Of a stretch of 64,000 nt of DNA, positions 9,546 to 19,554 are shown piece by piece. The stretch is from positions 1,809,421-1,873,420 of the forward strand of contig NC_015499.1 of NCBI RefSeq assembly GCF_000212395.1. The letters run 5' to 3'. The notes beneath the pieces were generated by a model. That model worked only from the letters and a program-made list of their open reading frames with translations. It was not told the DNA's origin and did not search any database. The position numbers were made by a program, and so were the translations under genes. Position 1 is the stretch's first letter, and each line of letters begins with the position of its first letter. Source of the stretch: Thermodesulfobium narugense DSM 14796 (GTDB lineage Bacteria > Thermodesulfobiota > Thermodesulfobiia > Thermodesulfobiales > Thermodesulfobiaceae).

Positions 9546-9971
9546 TTAAAATCTTTTATTAACAACTTCAAAATTCTTTACATCAATTTCGTTATAAAAA
9601 GTATATTTCCCAACTTGCCTGATATCATAGTATCTTCCACTTAGTTTCAAAACATCATTATTCTTTATTGGAAGCCATCCAAAAGAAAAGCAATTATAAA
9701 CATTAGCATTTTCAGTTTTTATCTTAAATGTTGTATACTCATTTCCTTTTTTGGATGTTTTAAACTTTACATTATATATTGTTCCTTTAACCTCAATATC
9801 TTTAAATTCCTTAGGTTGTTTGGTGTTTTCATAGTTATTTTTAGCATAGTTATTGCTCTCTTGATAAAAATTGTTTCTGTTTCCACTAAAGTTTCTGTAA
9901 AGAAATAGACCTGCTATAAGGAACAAAACAATCAGTATCAAAAAAATTCTTTTATTCTTTAAGAAAGACAT
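9546..9971 (-). CDS. Membrane-anchored small protein with OB-fold-like domain
   Basis: A 141-residue protein with an N-terminal signal anchor (about residues 8-26), then a polar Asn/Tyr-rich linker to about residue 52. The following beta-rich domain has the rhythm V-K-G-T-I-Y-N-V ... T-T-F-K-I ... L-K-L-S-G-R-Y-Y. That pattern is typical of OB folds of the tRNA_anti/nucleic-acid-binding type. The domain would face the periplasm or outer surface. Function is unknown. It lies 84 nt upstream of the DUF155 gene on the same strand and may be co-transcribed. Confidence 0.6.
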   Translation of the reverse strand: MSFLKNKRIFLILIVLFLIAGLFLYRNFSGNRNNFYQESNNYAKNNYENTKQPKEFKDIEVKGTIYNVKFKTSKKGNEYTTFKIKTENANVYNCFSFGWLPIKNNDVLKLSGRYYDIRQVGKYTFYNEIDVKNFEVVNKRF

Positions 9972-10199
9972 TTAATCTTCCCCCAAACGTTTTTGTTTTC
10001 TAAAATATAATTTCAATCATTCTAATACTAAAACAAAAAAAATACATCGTTTAATTTAGTAATTTAGCTAGAACACAGATAATGGCAGTAGTTTTCTGGA
10101 TTTTTTAAAATTACAGACAACAATTTAATTCAATTTTAATTTGAAAAAAGTATATTTTTTTGTTAAAATATAATAACTGAAAAGTAGGAGATATTTGCT

Positions 10200-10748
10200 T
10201 TGAAATACATCCTTTTTACCTTGTTGTTAATTGGAATTTTAGCTTTATCTGGATGCGGCCAAAGGGTTGAACAAAAAGAAACTACCAGAAATGAAAGCGA
10301 AAACCAACTAATTGGAAAATTAGCTCCAAACTTCAAACTAAAGGACATGGCTGGTTTTGAAGTAAATTTATCGCAGTATAGAGGAAAACCAATTTTGTTG
10401 GTCTTTTGGGCAACATGGTGTCCACATTGTAGAGTAGAAATGCCTCAAATTAACAACCTATATAAATCATTTAAAGAAAAAGTATTGGTTTTTGGGATAA
10501 ACGAAGAAGATGAAGAAAGCAGGATTTTGAAGTTTATGAGCGATTATCCTTTATCGTTTCCTATACTTCCTGACAAAAACGGTGAAGTAGCAAGGTTATA
10601 TAAAGTTAATTCAATTCCTGCAGTATTTTTTGTTGACCCATCCGGAGTTATAAGGGACGTCGACGTAGGCGAAACAAGCGTAACTACTATTGAAAATTGG
10701 TTAAAACCATATGTAGAGGAGGTAAAATCAAATGGGAGATCAAATTAA
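10200..10748 (+). CDS. TlpA-like thioredoxin-fold lipoprotein
   Basis: An exported thiol-disulfide protein. The lipobox L-S-G-C places lipidated Cys19 after a hydrophobic signal peptide. The thioredoxin/AhpC-TSA-like domain carries W-C-P-H-C (Cys74, Cys77) and a cis-proline segment near S-I-P-A. Members reduce periplasmic disulfides, often for cytochrome c maturation. The start is TTG at 10200, with AGGAG upstream. The 3' end overlaps htpX by 17 nt, suggesting coupled translation in an envelope-stress pair. Confidence 0.88.
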   Translation: MKYILFTLLLIGILALSGCGQRVEQKETTRNESENQLIGKLAPNFKLKDMAGFEVNLSQYRGKPILLVFWATWCPHCRVEMPQINNLYKSFKEKVLVFGINEEDEESRILKFMSDYPLSFPILPDKNGEVARLYKVNSIPAVFFVDPSGVIRDVDVGETSVTTIENWLKPYVEEVKSNGRSN

Positions 10749-11586
10749 AACCTTCTTACTTCTTGGACTGTTAAGCGTTATTTTAATTAGCATGGGTGGT
10801 TTAATAGGCGGAAAAAGTGGCCTTTTGATAGCCTTTTTAATTGCATTAAGTATGAACTTTATTTCTTACTGGTTTTCTGACAAAATTGTTCTAAAAATGA
10901 CAGGCGCTAGAGAAGTATCAAGAGATGAGGCACCAATACTTCACGACATCGTTGAAGAGCTTTCATACAGGGCAAATATCCCAAAACCAAAAATATACAT
11001 TACCGATGACCCCTCACCTAATGCCTTTGCAACAGGTAGGGATCCTGAGCACTCAGCAGTAGCAGTAACAAGTGGTATACTAAGAATCCTTAATGCAAGG
11101 GAACTAAAGGGAGTTTTAGGACATGAAATTGGACACATAAAGCACAGAGATATTTTAATATCCAGCCTTGCAGCTGTGTTGGCTTCTACAATAACCTTTG
11201 TAGCAGACATGGCAAGATGGGCAATGTTTTTTGGCGTTGATAGAGAAAGAGATGACAATAATAATCCTATAGCCCTTGTTGGAAGTATATTAATGCTAAT
11301 ACTTGCTCCAATAGCAGCTATGCTCATTCAATTTGCCATTTCAAGATCTAGAGAATTTCTTGCTGACGAAGAAGGGGCAAAACTCTCACGCGATCCTGAT
11401 GCTTTAGCCGATGCATTAGAGAAATTACACAGAGGAGTAGAGTTAGTCCCGTCAGATACCTCCCCTGCACTCTCTCACATGTATATAGTAAATCCTTTAA
11501 AAGGCGACTTTATTTCCAACCTATTCAGCACTCACCCACCTTTTGAAGAGAGAATAAAGAGGTTAAGAAATATGAGAATTTACTAG
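10732..11586 (+). CDS. htpX: HtpX-like membrane zinc metalloprotease (M48)
   Basis: Inner-membrane protease for quality control of membrane proteins. Two N-terminal membrane helices (about 7-24 and 28-48) precede the zinc motif H-E-I-G-H (His131, Glu132, His135). The third ligand lies in E-F-L-A-D-E-E near residue 210, after another hydrophobic pair (about 150-200). The 284-residue length is normal. GGAGG precedes the ATG, inside the end of the lipoprotein gene. Confidence 0.93.
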   Translation: MGDQIKTFLLLGLLSVILISMGGLIGGKSGLLIAFLIALSMNFISYWFSDKIVLKMTGAREVSRDEAPILHDIVEELSYRANIPKPKIYITDDPSPNAFATGRDPEHSAVAVTSGILRILNARELKGVLGHEIGHIKHRDILISSLAAVLASTITFVADMARWAMFFGVDRERDDNNNPIALVGSILMLILAPIAAMLIQFAISRSREFLADEEGAKLSRDPDALADALEKLHRGVELVPSDTSPALSHMYIVNPLKGDFISNLFSTHPPFEERIKRLRNMRIY

Positions 11587-11632
11587 ATTTCTTTAGCACT
11601 TAAAATTAATATTTCATTTAAGGAGAATAATT

Positions 11633-12199
11633 TTGGATCAAGAAAAAATAAAAAGAGCAATTTACGATATATTGGTAGCAATTGGGGAAGACCCAAATAG
11701 AGAAGGCCTTAAGGACACACCTGAGAGGATAGCAAGGATGTATGAAGAAATATTTTCAGGCATAAACGAAGACCCCCTCTCAGTGCTCAACGTAGAATAT
11801 CACGAAAATACCGACGAAATGGTACTTATAAAAGATATACCGTTTTATTCCATCTGTGAGCACCATCTCATTCCTTTTATAGGGAGAGCACACGTTGCCT
11901 ATCTTCCAAAAGATGGCAGGGTTGTTGGACTCTCTAAGATCGCAAGGGTTGTAGACATACTATCAAAAAAACCTCAACTTCAAGAAAGATTAACATCAGA
12001 AATTGCCAGAACAATAATGAAAGGGCTAAACCCTTTGGGAGTGGCAGTTGTAGTAGAAGCCGAGCATCTTTGCATGAGCATGAGAGGGATAAAAAAACCG
12101 GGGCACACTACTGTTACCTCTGCTTTAAGGGGAGCCTTCAAGGCTTCTTCTTCTACAAGATCTGAAGTTCTTAGTTTGATCTTCGGAAGGCTTATATGA
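11633..12199 (+). CDS. folE: GTP cyclohydrolase I
   Basis: Converts GTP to dihydroneopterin triphosphate, the entry to folate. The zinc and catalytic motifs C-E-H-H-L-I-P-F and [11 protein letters not shown] are intact, and 188 residues is the normal length. The start is TTG at 11633, with AAGGAG upstream. It heads a folE-folP-folK block: its stop overlaps folP by 4 nt. Confidence 0.96.
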   Translation: MDQEKIKRAIYDILVAIGEDPNREGLKDTPERIARMYEEIFSGINEDPLSVLNVEYHENTDEMVLIKDIPFYSICEHHLIPFIGRAHVAYLPKDGRVVGLSKIARVVDILSKKPQLQERLTSEIARTIMKGLNPLGVAVVVEAEHLCMSMRGIKKPGHTTVTSALRGAFKASSSTRSEVLSLIFGRLI

Positions 12200-13035
12200 T
12201 ATTTAAAGCACGTAACAGAAGTTTTGATTTGAAAAAAACTATTATCTTTGGAATTTTAAACGTAACGCCCGATTCATTTTATGACGGCGGCAGGTGGTGT
12301 GAACCCGATATAGCAATAAAGAGAGCCTTCAAAATGATTGAAGAAGGCGCAGATATAATTGACTTAGGCGGGGAATCTACAAAACCTTTTGTTGATCCTA
12401 CCCCGCTAGATGTAGAAATAGAAAGAATTCTGCCAGTTTTAAAGGAATTGGTCAAAAATGATATAAGCGTTTCAGTTGACACCTACAAGCCAGAGGTGGC
12501 AAAAATTGCTCTGGAAGAAGGCGCTATCATAATTAACGATATCTTTGGCCTTAGATCTGAGGGCATGTTAGAAACAATTTCTTCATTTAATCCTAAGCCT
12601 GGCATAATTATAATGCACATGAAAAAGAATCCTAAAGAAATGCAGATTAATCCTGAGTATGACAACATCTTTAACGAAATCTCAGAATTTCTGCACGCTC
12701 AAGCTAAAAAGGCCATCAGTGCTGGTTTTACAAAAGAAAATATACTCTTAGATGTTGGACTTGGCTTTGGGAAGAGTTTTAAGGATAATTTGAAACTGTG
12801 CTCAAATTATGAAAGGTTTTTAAAAGACAATTTCCTTCACCTCATAGGCCCTTCTAGAAAAAGTTTTACTGGACTTGTTTCAAAGGGCGTTCCTACTGAG
12901 GATAGATTGCCAGCAACTATTAGCGTATCCAGCATATGTGTTTACAAGGGAATACATGCACTTCGAGTCCACGATGTAAAAGAAATAAGACTTGCTTGTG
13001 ATATGGCAGAAGAAATGAGAAAATTAAATATTTAA
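12196..13035 (+). CDS. folP: Dihydropteroate synthase
   Basis: Joins p-aminobenzoate to dihydropterin pyrophosphate. The first signature [13 protein letters not shown] lies near the N-terminus, D-L-G-G-E-S-T follows, and the S-R-K-S-F segment lies near 217. The TIM-barrel length (279) is normal. It overlaps folE by 4 nt and folK by 1 nt, so the three are co-translated. Confidence 0.95.
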   Translation: MIFKARNRSFDLKKTIIFGILNVTPDSFYDGGRWCEPDIAIKRAFKMIEEGADIIDLGGESTKPFVDPTPLDVEIERILPVLKELVKNDISVSVDTYKPEVAKIALEEGAIIINDIFGLRSEGMLETISSFNPKPGIIIMHMKKNPKEMQINPEYDNIFNEISEFLHAQAKKAISAGFTKENILLDVGLGFGKSFKDNLKLCSNYERFLKDNFLHLIGPSRKSFTGLVSKGVPTEDRLPATISVSSICVYKGIHALRVHDVKEIRLACDMAEEMRKLNI

Positions 13036-13541
13036 TGCCATTTGCATATTTGTCTCTTGGATCAAACATTGGATATAGGAAAAAATATTTAAAAAAAGCA
13101 ATAAAGTTTTTAAGAAAAAACTGCTGTGAATTGCTAGCTGTTTCGAATATATACACTACAGAACCTCTTGAGGTTACCAATCAACCATATTTTGCAAACT
13201 GTTTGATAAAAGTCAAAACAAAGCTTTCACCCATCTCTCTCCTTCATTTGTGCAAACACATAGAAAAGGAAATAGGGAGGTTTAAAACATTTAGATATGG
13301 GCCAAGAGTTATTGACATTGATATATTAAGTTATAATTATTGTATAGGAAGTAATGATATGATAGAAATATTAAACCATTCTTATAATGTAGCAAATAAA
13401 GAATTGACCATCCCACACCCAAAAAGTGTGGAAAGGGATTTCATTAGAGTCTTATTTGATGAAGTTCTCGGAAATTCTTATAAGAAATTACAAGGAGTGA
13501 ACAGAGGGGATAAAATTGGCCACAGAGCTAGTAGAAGTTAA
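13035..13541 (+). CDS. folK: 6-hydroxymethyl-7,8-dihydropterin pyrophosphokinase
   Basis: Transfers pyrophosphate from ATP to 6-hydroxymethyl-dihydropterin. The start motif L-S-L-G-S-N-I-G, T-E-P-L-E-V-T-N-Q-P-Y-F-A-N and R-V-I-D-I-D-I-L (metal-binding aspartates) are all present. The C-terminal tail is about 15 residues longer than needed and overlaps the next gene's start by 26 nt. The folB step that should supply its substrate is not encoded in this cluster. Confidence 0.94.
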   Translation: MPFAYLSLGSNIGYRKKYLKKAIKFLRKNCCELLAVSNIYTTEPLEVTNQPYFANCLIKVKTKLSPISLLHLCKHIEKEIGRFKTFRYGPRVIDIDILSYNYCIGSNDMIEILNHSYNVANKELTIPHPKSVERDFIRVLFDEVLGNSYKKLQGVNRGDKIGHRASRS

Positions 13542-14016
13542 GGTTTTAGGCGTAACGATCGACCCGACCAACAACCAAACTGTTGTAATACTAAAAGAAA
13601 TTGACTCAGATAGAGTTTTGCCAATATGGGTAGGCCCGTTTGAGGCCGGGGCAATCGCTATGGCTATAGAAAAGATAAAACCCCCAAGACCCATAGCATA
13701 CGACCTTATAAGTGATATTATGCAAGTATTTGATCTAAATGTAGTAAAAGTAATTATAGAATCTTTAAAAGACGGCGTCTTTTATGCTCAAATAGTAATT
13801 TCTCAAAATGATAGGGAAGAATATTTAGATTGTAGACCATCTGACTCTATTGCAATTGCAGTGAGACTTCTTGCTCCAATATACGTCAAAAGAGATCTTT
13901 TTGAGTCTTCATCGGTAAGCTTTATAAAAAAGGAAATAGATGATGAGGAGGAGGAAACAAAAAAGTTTAAAGACTTCATAAAAAATCTAAAACCTTCCGA
14001 TTTCAAATGGCATTAA
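13516..14016 (+). CDS. Bifunctional nuclease family protein (BFN/DUF151)
   Basis: A 166-residue protein of the BFN family, whose members have reported nuclease activity in plants and structural data in Thermotoga. It shows the conserved V-L-P-I-W-V-G-P-x-E-A, P-R-P-x-x-Y-D-L and C-R-P-S-D-S-I-A-I-A segments, followed by an acidic tail (D-D-E-E-E-E-T). The start is TTG at 13516 inside the end of folK. Its own end overlaps the TamB-like start. Cellular role is unclear. Confidence 0.9.
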   Translation: MATELVEVKVLGVTIDPTNNQTVVILKEIDSDRVLPIWVGPFEAGAIAMAIEKIKPPRPIAYDLISDIMQVFDLNVVKVIIESLKDGVFYAQIVISQNDREEYLDCRPSDSIAIAVRLLAPIYVKRDLFESSSVSFIKKEIDDEEEETKKFKDFIKNLKPSDFKWH

Positions 14017-17000
14017 AATGTCTTAAATATGCCAGTACGTGTAGCTTTATATTATGTATATTTTGTTTAATCCTCTTCCTAAATATCGATAATGTAAAAA
14101 AAACCTTTATATATCCTATAATAAGTTCAAATTTACCAGAAGGAACAAGTTTTGAATCAGCTGACATTAGCCTTAACAAGATCATAATTCATAACGCAAG
14201 CATCAATAATGACTTTAAAGCAAAAAAGGTTTATGTAAGCTTTTCTATTTCTCTAATACCTTTTAAAATAACACCAACTGAAATTAAGCTTTACGACGCT
14301 TCGCTAAATTTGATATTCACCAAAAATAAGGGTTTTTCTTTGCCTGAAGATGTTTTAAAAGCGTTTACCCCAAAAGAAGGCGTCCCACCTGCCAATTTTA
14401 TACTGGATGCCTATAACTCTACTCTAATTATAAAAAATAGCATGATAACTCTTCCTGTAAATGCCTTCGGTTTTGTCGAAAACAATTCGTTAAACCTTAA
14501 AGCAGTTTCAAATTCAAATTACGGAGATATAAATTGCACAGTAAAAATTGAGCCAGATAAAAAAGAGTTTTTATTTTATGCCCACAACGTAGAAGCCAAA
14601 GAACTACTACAATTTATTAACCTTGACAAAAGAATAGCACTAAAGTCAGGCAAAATTTCAGCAAATGGCAGTTTTATATTAGAAAAAGAAAAGCCCTTAA
14701 CTAACATTTATATCACATCAAATAATATATCAACAGAAGTAGACAACCAAGCCCTTGCCGGTCCTCTTGAGCTATATATTAATTACCCATCTTTGAATTT
14801 AAACTATTTTTCAAGGAAGTCTAATTTTGGACCAATAAAAGTGAGCCTATCATATAATTTGGAGTCTGATGGAAAAGCTCAAATATTTTTGCCGCAATAC
14901 CCTTTGAAAGACCTTAACTGCACTGTAAGCGCTTATTTATATACAGATAGCATTAACTCTCCTTATTTTTATGGCAGGTTTAATGCCACAAACATGTCTT
15001 TTAACGATATTGAGTTAAAAAATGTAAGCGGTAAAATTAATACAGACGGATATTCTTCACATGGAACTTTAGAAGCTTCACTCTTTGGCTATCCAATATC
15101 TGGAGGATATGCTATAAGCGCTGACAAATTTGCATTTGTGGGAAATTATAGAAACGTTAACTTTACCCTTCACAAAATAAATAACCTGGCTCAAATTCAG
15201 GGCAATTTTTTGTTTAATTATAGGCAGATCTCCTTTAATTCGATCATTAACTTATCAAGTAACCCTATAGACTTCTCAGGAACATTAGGTTCAGGAAATT
15301 TTTCAGGAAGCATCGTAAAAAACACACTTTTATCAAAGGTTGAATTAAATCTTAAAGATTTTTTGGACGTAGAAAGCGGCAACGCAAAACTCAATATAAA
15401 TTATTCTTCAAACACTGGTCTAAATACAAAGGTCAACTTTGCAATGCTAACGAGGTATGGAGCTTCCTTAAAGGGGATAGGATCTATTTGTGCCAAAAAC
15501 TCTAGCAACATAGAATTCGATTTTTCTTTATTTTCAGGTACAAATGAAGCATACATCAAAGGCAACCAAAACAAATTTGTTGCAAGCGGAAAAGATATTT
15601 CCATTGACGCATTATATCAACTCTCTCCCTTTACCTTTGAGGAAGGGAAGTTGATTAAAAAACCAAATTTAAAATTTTTATACGACATCGGAATTATAAG
15701 AGGCTTTCCAACACCCCCATCAAACAAAATTCTATATCAGGTATATTCAGTAGATTTAAACAAAGGCACTACGATACTCTCGCCCGAGTCATATCTTTCA
15801 TTTTATCAAAGCGTTATAAAAAGCATAAAACCCTATCAACCGCCAACTTATCTTGAAGGCACTACATCATTTGAGATAACTTATGACAATGGTAGTTGGA
15901 AGGGAGAAACAAGTATAAAAAATTTTTACTCAAATTTTTATTCATTTTCCAGCGCAAATGTTAAATTTCATGGCAATAACAATGAATTCTTTATTGACGA
16001 TGCAAGTATTTACAAGGATTCAGGAAGATTAAATTTTTCAGGTTTTATAGCCCCTGTCTTAAATATCAGTGGAAAAACGAAAAATTATCCGGTAGACTTT
16101 GAAGGTTTTAGTTTACTAGCTGACTCTACATTTAGCTTTTATCATTCAGAATCCTCTACCAGAGGCACAATAAATCTTACTTCTGACAACATTTCTTACA
16201 ACGGAAAGAGCGGCGGTAAATTGTCTATGGACGTATCCTTAGATTATCCATTTCTAAAAGTAAACGAACTCTCATTAGAACATGATGGGCATACAGCAAT
16301 CCTTAAGGGCACTCTTCCAATGAACAAAGAAGCGCTCAAAAGCAGTGAAGCCACTGACTTAAAGCTTTCAATATCAAACTCAAGCATTGCACTACTTTCC
16401 TTTTTGTTACCAAAAAATATGTCTATAAAATCAAGTGAAGGAGATATAAATCTTCAAGTCTCTGGTAGCTTTGATTCACCAACCCTTAGTGGAAGCGCCA
16501 ACATACCTAATATGACAATACTTCTAGACAATCAAGAGATCAAGCTAAAAGATTTCAGCGCAAAGCTTGCGGGCAACGAAATAAATCTGGCAGGGTATCT
16601 TATTGAAAACGGTGGTATTGCAAGCTTAGATGGACATATAAACAGCAGAACAAAGGATCTTGATATAAATATTTTAGGAAAAAACTTTCCTGCAAATCTT
16701 GGAAAAGCTTATAATGGATTGGCAGACTTTTACTTAAATTTAGGTGGAAATGTATTTGACCCAATCTTAAAGGGCAACATTAATTTAACAAAAGGGCATA
16801 TAGGCTTTTCAAATAGCAGTGCTTCTGTCTTGCCAAATATTAAATTAGATCTTAGTGTAAACATTGGAAAAAATGTTGATTTTCAAAACGATTTTTATAC
16901 TTTGTATCCTTCTGGAAATGTCAAAGTAGCAGGCACATTAAACAATCCAATTATATTTGCAGACCTGAATATTAATTCGGGTAGAATTTCTGTTTTCGAT

Positions 17001-17543
17001 CAACCATTTCAGGTTACAAGAGGACACATTAAGTATACTCCACTTAGTCATACTGTAAATATTTTAGCCCAAAGCAGCATATCAGAATACAAAGTATACC
17101 TTACAGTAAGCGGACAACTAGAGAGTCCAAAGCTTTCCTTCTCGTCAGTGCCAGAACTAAGCGAATCTCAGATAATAGCCCTAATTGGCACTGGCAAAAA
17201 TCCTGTTACTTATGCTTCAACAGTAGCGGCAATGTCACCTATAACTGCCGTATCACAGGCACAGGGAATATTGTTTGAACCGATAAAGCAGGCATTAGGA
17301 TTGTCTCGACTATCCTTTGGAATGTCTGTAGACGGCAAACCAGAAATCACAATTTCAAAATCCTGGAATGAAAAAATTTCAACTTCTGTCACCTATACGC
17401 TTGGAGTAAAACCTCAAGCCACCTATCAAGCTGATATGCAACTTTCAAAGGTTACTTCTTTTGTTATTAGAAACTCAATAACAGACAACACATCGTTCGA
17501 TAGAGGTACATTTGTCGGTTTGTATTACAGATTGAGATTTTAA
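14007..17543 (+). CDS. tamB: TamB-like inner-membrane-anchored beta-helical protein (DUF490)
   Basis: An 1178-residue protein with one N-terminal membrane segment (about 9-26) and a very long repetitive beta-rich body. The C-terminal TamB domain ends with L-S-E-S-Q-I-I-A-L-I-G-T-G and a final beta-strand pattern Y-Y-R-L-R-F. Such AsmA-like proteins span the periplasm and move lipids to the outer membrane; older work linked TamB to outer-membrane protein assembly. It is a strong marker of a diderm envelope. No TamA/BamA gene is adjacent. The ATG overlaps the BFN gene by 10 nt. Confidence 0.9.
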   Translation: MALKCLKYASTCSFILCIFCLILFLNIDNVKKTFIYPIISSNLPEGTSFESADISLNKIIIHNASINNDFKAKKVYVSFSISLIPFKITPTEIKLYDASLNLIFTKNKGFSLPEDVLKAFTPKEGVPPANFILDAYNSTLIIKNSMITLPVNAFGFVENNSLNLKAVSNSNYGDINCTVKIEPDKKEFLFYAHNVEAKELLQFINLDKRIALKSGKISANGSFILEKEKPLTNIYITSNNISTEVDNQALAGPLELYINYPSLNLNYFSRKSNFGPIKVSLSYNLESDGKAQIFLPQYPLKDLNCTVSAYLYTDSINSPYFYGRFNATNMSFNDIELKNVSGKINTDGYSSHGTLEASLFGYPISGGYAISADKFAFVGNYRNVNFTLHKINNLAQIQGNFLFNYRQISFNSIINLSSNPIDFSGTLGSGNFSGSIVKNTLLSKVELNLKDFLDVESGNAKLNINYSSNTGLNTKVNFAMLTRYGASLKGIGSICAKNSSNIEFDFSLFSGTNEAYIKGNQNKFVASGKDISIDALYQLSPFTFEEGKLIKKPNLKFLYDIGIIRGFPTPPSNKILYQVYSVDLNKGTTILSPESYLSFYQSVIKSIKPYQPPTYLEGTTSFEITYDNGSWKGETSIKNFYSNFYSFSSANVKFHGNNNEFFIDDASIYKDSGRLNFSGFIAPVLNISGKTKNYPVDFEGFSLLADSTFSFYHSESSTRGTINLTSDNISYNGKSGGKLSMDVSLDYPFLKVNELSLEHDGHTAILKGTLPMNKEALKSSEATDLKLSISNSSIALLSFLLPKNMSIKSSEGDINLQVSGSFDSPTLSGSANIPNMTILLDNQEIKLKDFSAKLAGNEINLAGYLIENGGIASLDGHINSRTKDLDINILGKNFPANLGKAYNGLADFYLNLGGNVFDPILKGNINLTKGHIGFSNSSASVLPNIKLDLSVNIGKNVDFQNDFYTLYPSGNVKVAGTLNNPIIFADLNINSGRISVFDQPFQVTRGHIKYTPLSHTVNILAQSSISEYKVYLTVSGQLESPKLSFSSVPELSESQIIALIGTGKNPVTYASTVAAMSPITAVSQAQGILFEPIKQALGLSRLSFGMSVDGKPEITISKSWNEKISTSVTYTLGVKPQATYQADMQLSKVTSFVIRNSITDNTSFDRGTFVGLYYRLRF

Positions 17544-17570
17544 AAATTTATAGGGACATAATAAAACGAA

Positions 17571-19442
17571 TCATTTCTTAGGTGTTTTTTGAGGGAAAAA
17601 TTCCATCTTGAATTCAAATTTTGGGTAAATGGTCGGTAGTCTCAAGATATGATAAGTTCTTAAACCCATAGCAACCCTTTCAAGCCAGGAAGAAGTAGGC
17701 CAGCCCAGATGAACAACTATCCTTCTGTCCGGAAAACTCTCCTGCAATAAGCCAAGCAAGCCATTTATGCCGCCGTCAATCCCCCAAAAATGATTGACCG
17801 GAATTATAAAATGATTATTTGATATTCGTTTAGGTATGCTTTGCCTGGACATAAAAAACGTTACAAAAATTTTTGAAGAGTCATCGATTCTTTCTGATGT
17901 ACGTTCCATAGGCCTTCTAAAATAGATATGAATATTGGATATATCATTTTCCTTTATGTAGTTTATCACGTCTTGGGGCTTCTCTGTTGATATCTTGACA
18001 GCTTTATCAATATTCTTACTTCTTATAATAATAGTTCCAAATATCAAGAAGACAATTAACGAAGAGAGCCATAAAAGAGCACCATCAGGCTTGTCTTTAA
18101 GTAAAAATATAAAGCTTCCCAAAAACAATATGAAAAGGAAACTATTTAAAAGTATGCTTGTAGAATATTCTTTTACATCTTCTCTACCCCTGTACGCCCT
18201 ATATACTATAAGGTTAAAAAGGTTTATTACAAATGTGGCTACAAGACCTATTGCGTACATCTGTGCTACAGTATGCTGATTGCCGGATGTTATCAAAATT
18301 ATCGAAATAAATGCAGTAGACATAATAATAATTATTCTATACGCTGCACCAAATCTATTGGTTTTCGTTAGCGGTTTAAATTTATACTTTTCCGCAACCC
18401 TATCAAGAAGCTCAACAGACGCTACCATCGCAGTATTTACAGCAAATATCAAAGTAACAGCTGCGAGTATTACTACTATTATTGCTAGTGGTAAGCCGCC
18501 TAACATACGTGAAAAAAAGGTTATAAGATCTTCTGAGTGATCTATTGGATTTGGTACTTGTGAGAGGGCAAGCGTTCCAACCAACGGTATTATAATCCCA
18601 ACTGTTAAAGCAAGCGTAATATATGCCTTTTTGATAGTTTTCCAATTTTCTACTAGTGAATGCGTCTGCAATACAGATTCGATACCTGAAAAAGCAAGTA
18701 TAGTAGCCGACATATTAAAAGTAATAGACGTGTATGAGTGGATCGGATTGGAAGTTAAAATATCTTTTAAGCTAGCATGATATGCATCAATAAGAAAAGG
18801 CAATCCTGTATTGATATTAAAAAGTCCTAGAATTGCAACGTTCACCAATACGACAGCTGCAATTACAAATATAGAATAAGTTACTTTAACATTTTCCTTA
18901 ATGCCTATCAAATTAAGGAAGGCAATAAACAATATAATCGAAACTTCAAATATTATCTTTAGTTCATGGGGAAATGCTAGGAGAGAGTGTATATTGTCTA
19001 TAGCAGAAACGCTTGACATTGCTGCAGTCGTAATATAGTCAACTATTATAGAAGCAACAGCAACAAAAGAAAAGGTCTGACCAAGAACCAAATAAGAAAA
19101 ATTATATACTCCGCCACCTTTAAGATTATTTTTTTCAAGAATTTCAGCAACTTCAGTTAGAGAAAAGGAATATAAAGTTACCATTGCAAAAGTAAAAACA
19201 AGGTAGAAAACAGCATGTTTGCCAATAAAGTGAAAAGCCTCACCGGGAGCATAAAATATAGACGTTAATTCGTCCATCATTGTAATTACTGCAACCCCCA
19301 TAAAACCTAAGAAAAGCATTCCACCTTTTTTATAGTATAAAATCCTTTTTCTCTTTGTAAGGTAAAACAGCGCTGCAAGAAGCAAAGCATTACAAAAGAT
19401 CATAATTAAGATCTTGAACGTATCTAAACCAGTTACAGTCAA
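17571..19442 (-). CDS. APC superfamily amino acid permease-like transporter
   Basis: A 623-residue membrane protein with about 12-14 hydrophobic segments over residues 8-480. A soluble C-terminal tail of about 140 residues follows. The segment G-G-G-V-Y-N-F-S-Y near 109-117 and the following pattern fit the amino acid/polyamine/cation family. Substrate cannot be assigned. The start is a TTG at 19442 with GAGGAG somewhat far upstream (about 14 nt), so the true start is less certain. It converges on the TamB-like gene with only 27 nt between stops and no clear terminator. Confidence 0.82.
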   Translation of the reverse strand: MTVTGLDTFKILIMIFCNALLLAALFYLTKRKRILYYKKGGMLFLGFMGVAVITMMDELTSIFYAPGEAFHFIGKHAVFYLVFTFAMVTLYSFSLTEVAEILEKNNLKGGGVYNFSYLVLGQTFSFVAVASIIVDYITTAAMSSVSAIDNIHSLLAFPHELKIIFEVSIILFIAFLNLIGIKENVKVTYSIFVIAAVVLVNVAILGLFNINTGLPFLIDAYHASLKDILTSNPIHSYTSITFNMSATILAFSGIESVLQTHSLVENWKTIKKAYITLALTVGIIIPLVGTLALSQVPNPIDHSEDLITFFSRMLGGLPLAIIVVILAAVTLIFAVNTAMVASVELLDRVAEKYKFKPLTKTNRFGAAYRIIIIMSTAFISIILITSGNQHTVAQMYAIGLVATFVINLFNLIVYRAYRGREDVKEYSTSILLNSFLFILFLGSFIFLLKDKPDGALLWLSSLIVFLIFGTIIIRSKNIDKAVKISTEKPQDVINYIKENDISNIHIYFRRPMERTSERIDDSSKIFVTFFMSRQSIPKRISNNHFIIPVNHFWGIDGGINGLLGLLQESFPDRRIVVHLGWPTSSWLERVAMGLRTYHILRLPTIYPKFEFKMEFFPQKTPKK

Positions 19443-19554
19443 ATTGATCTAACACTCTCCTCAAAGTAAATAAATATATCTACTTATTTTAACATTCAAA
19501 GTTAGCTGTAATTATTTCTAAATAATATTGCATAAATATAAACATTTATAACTT

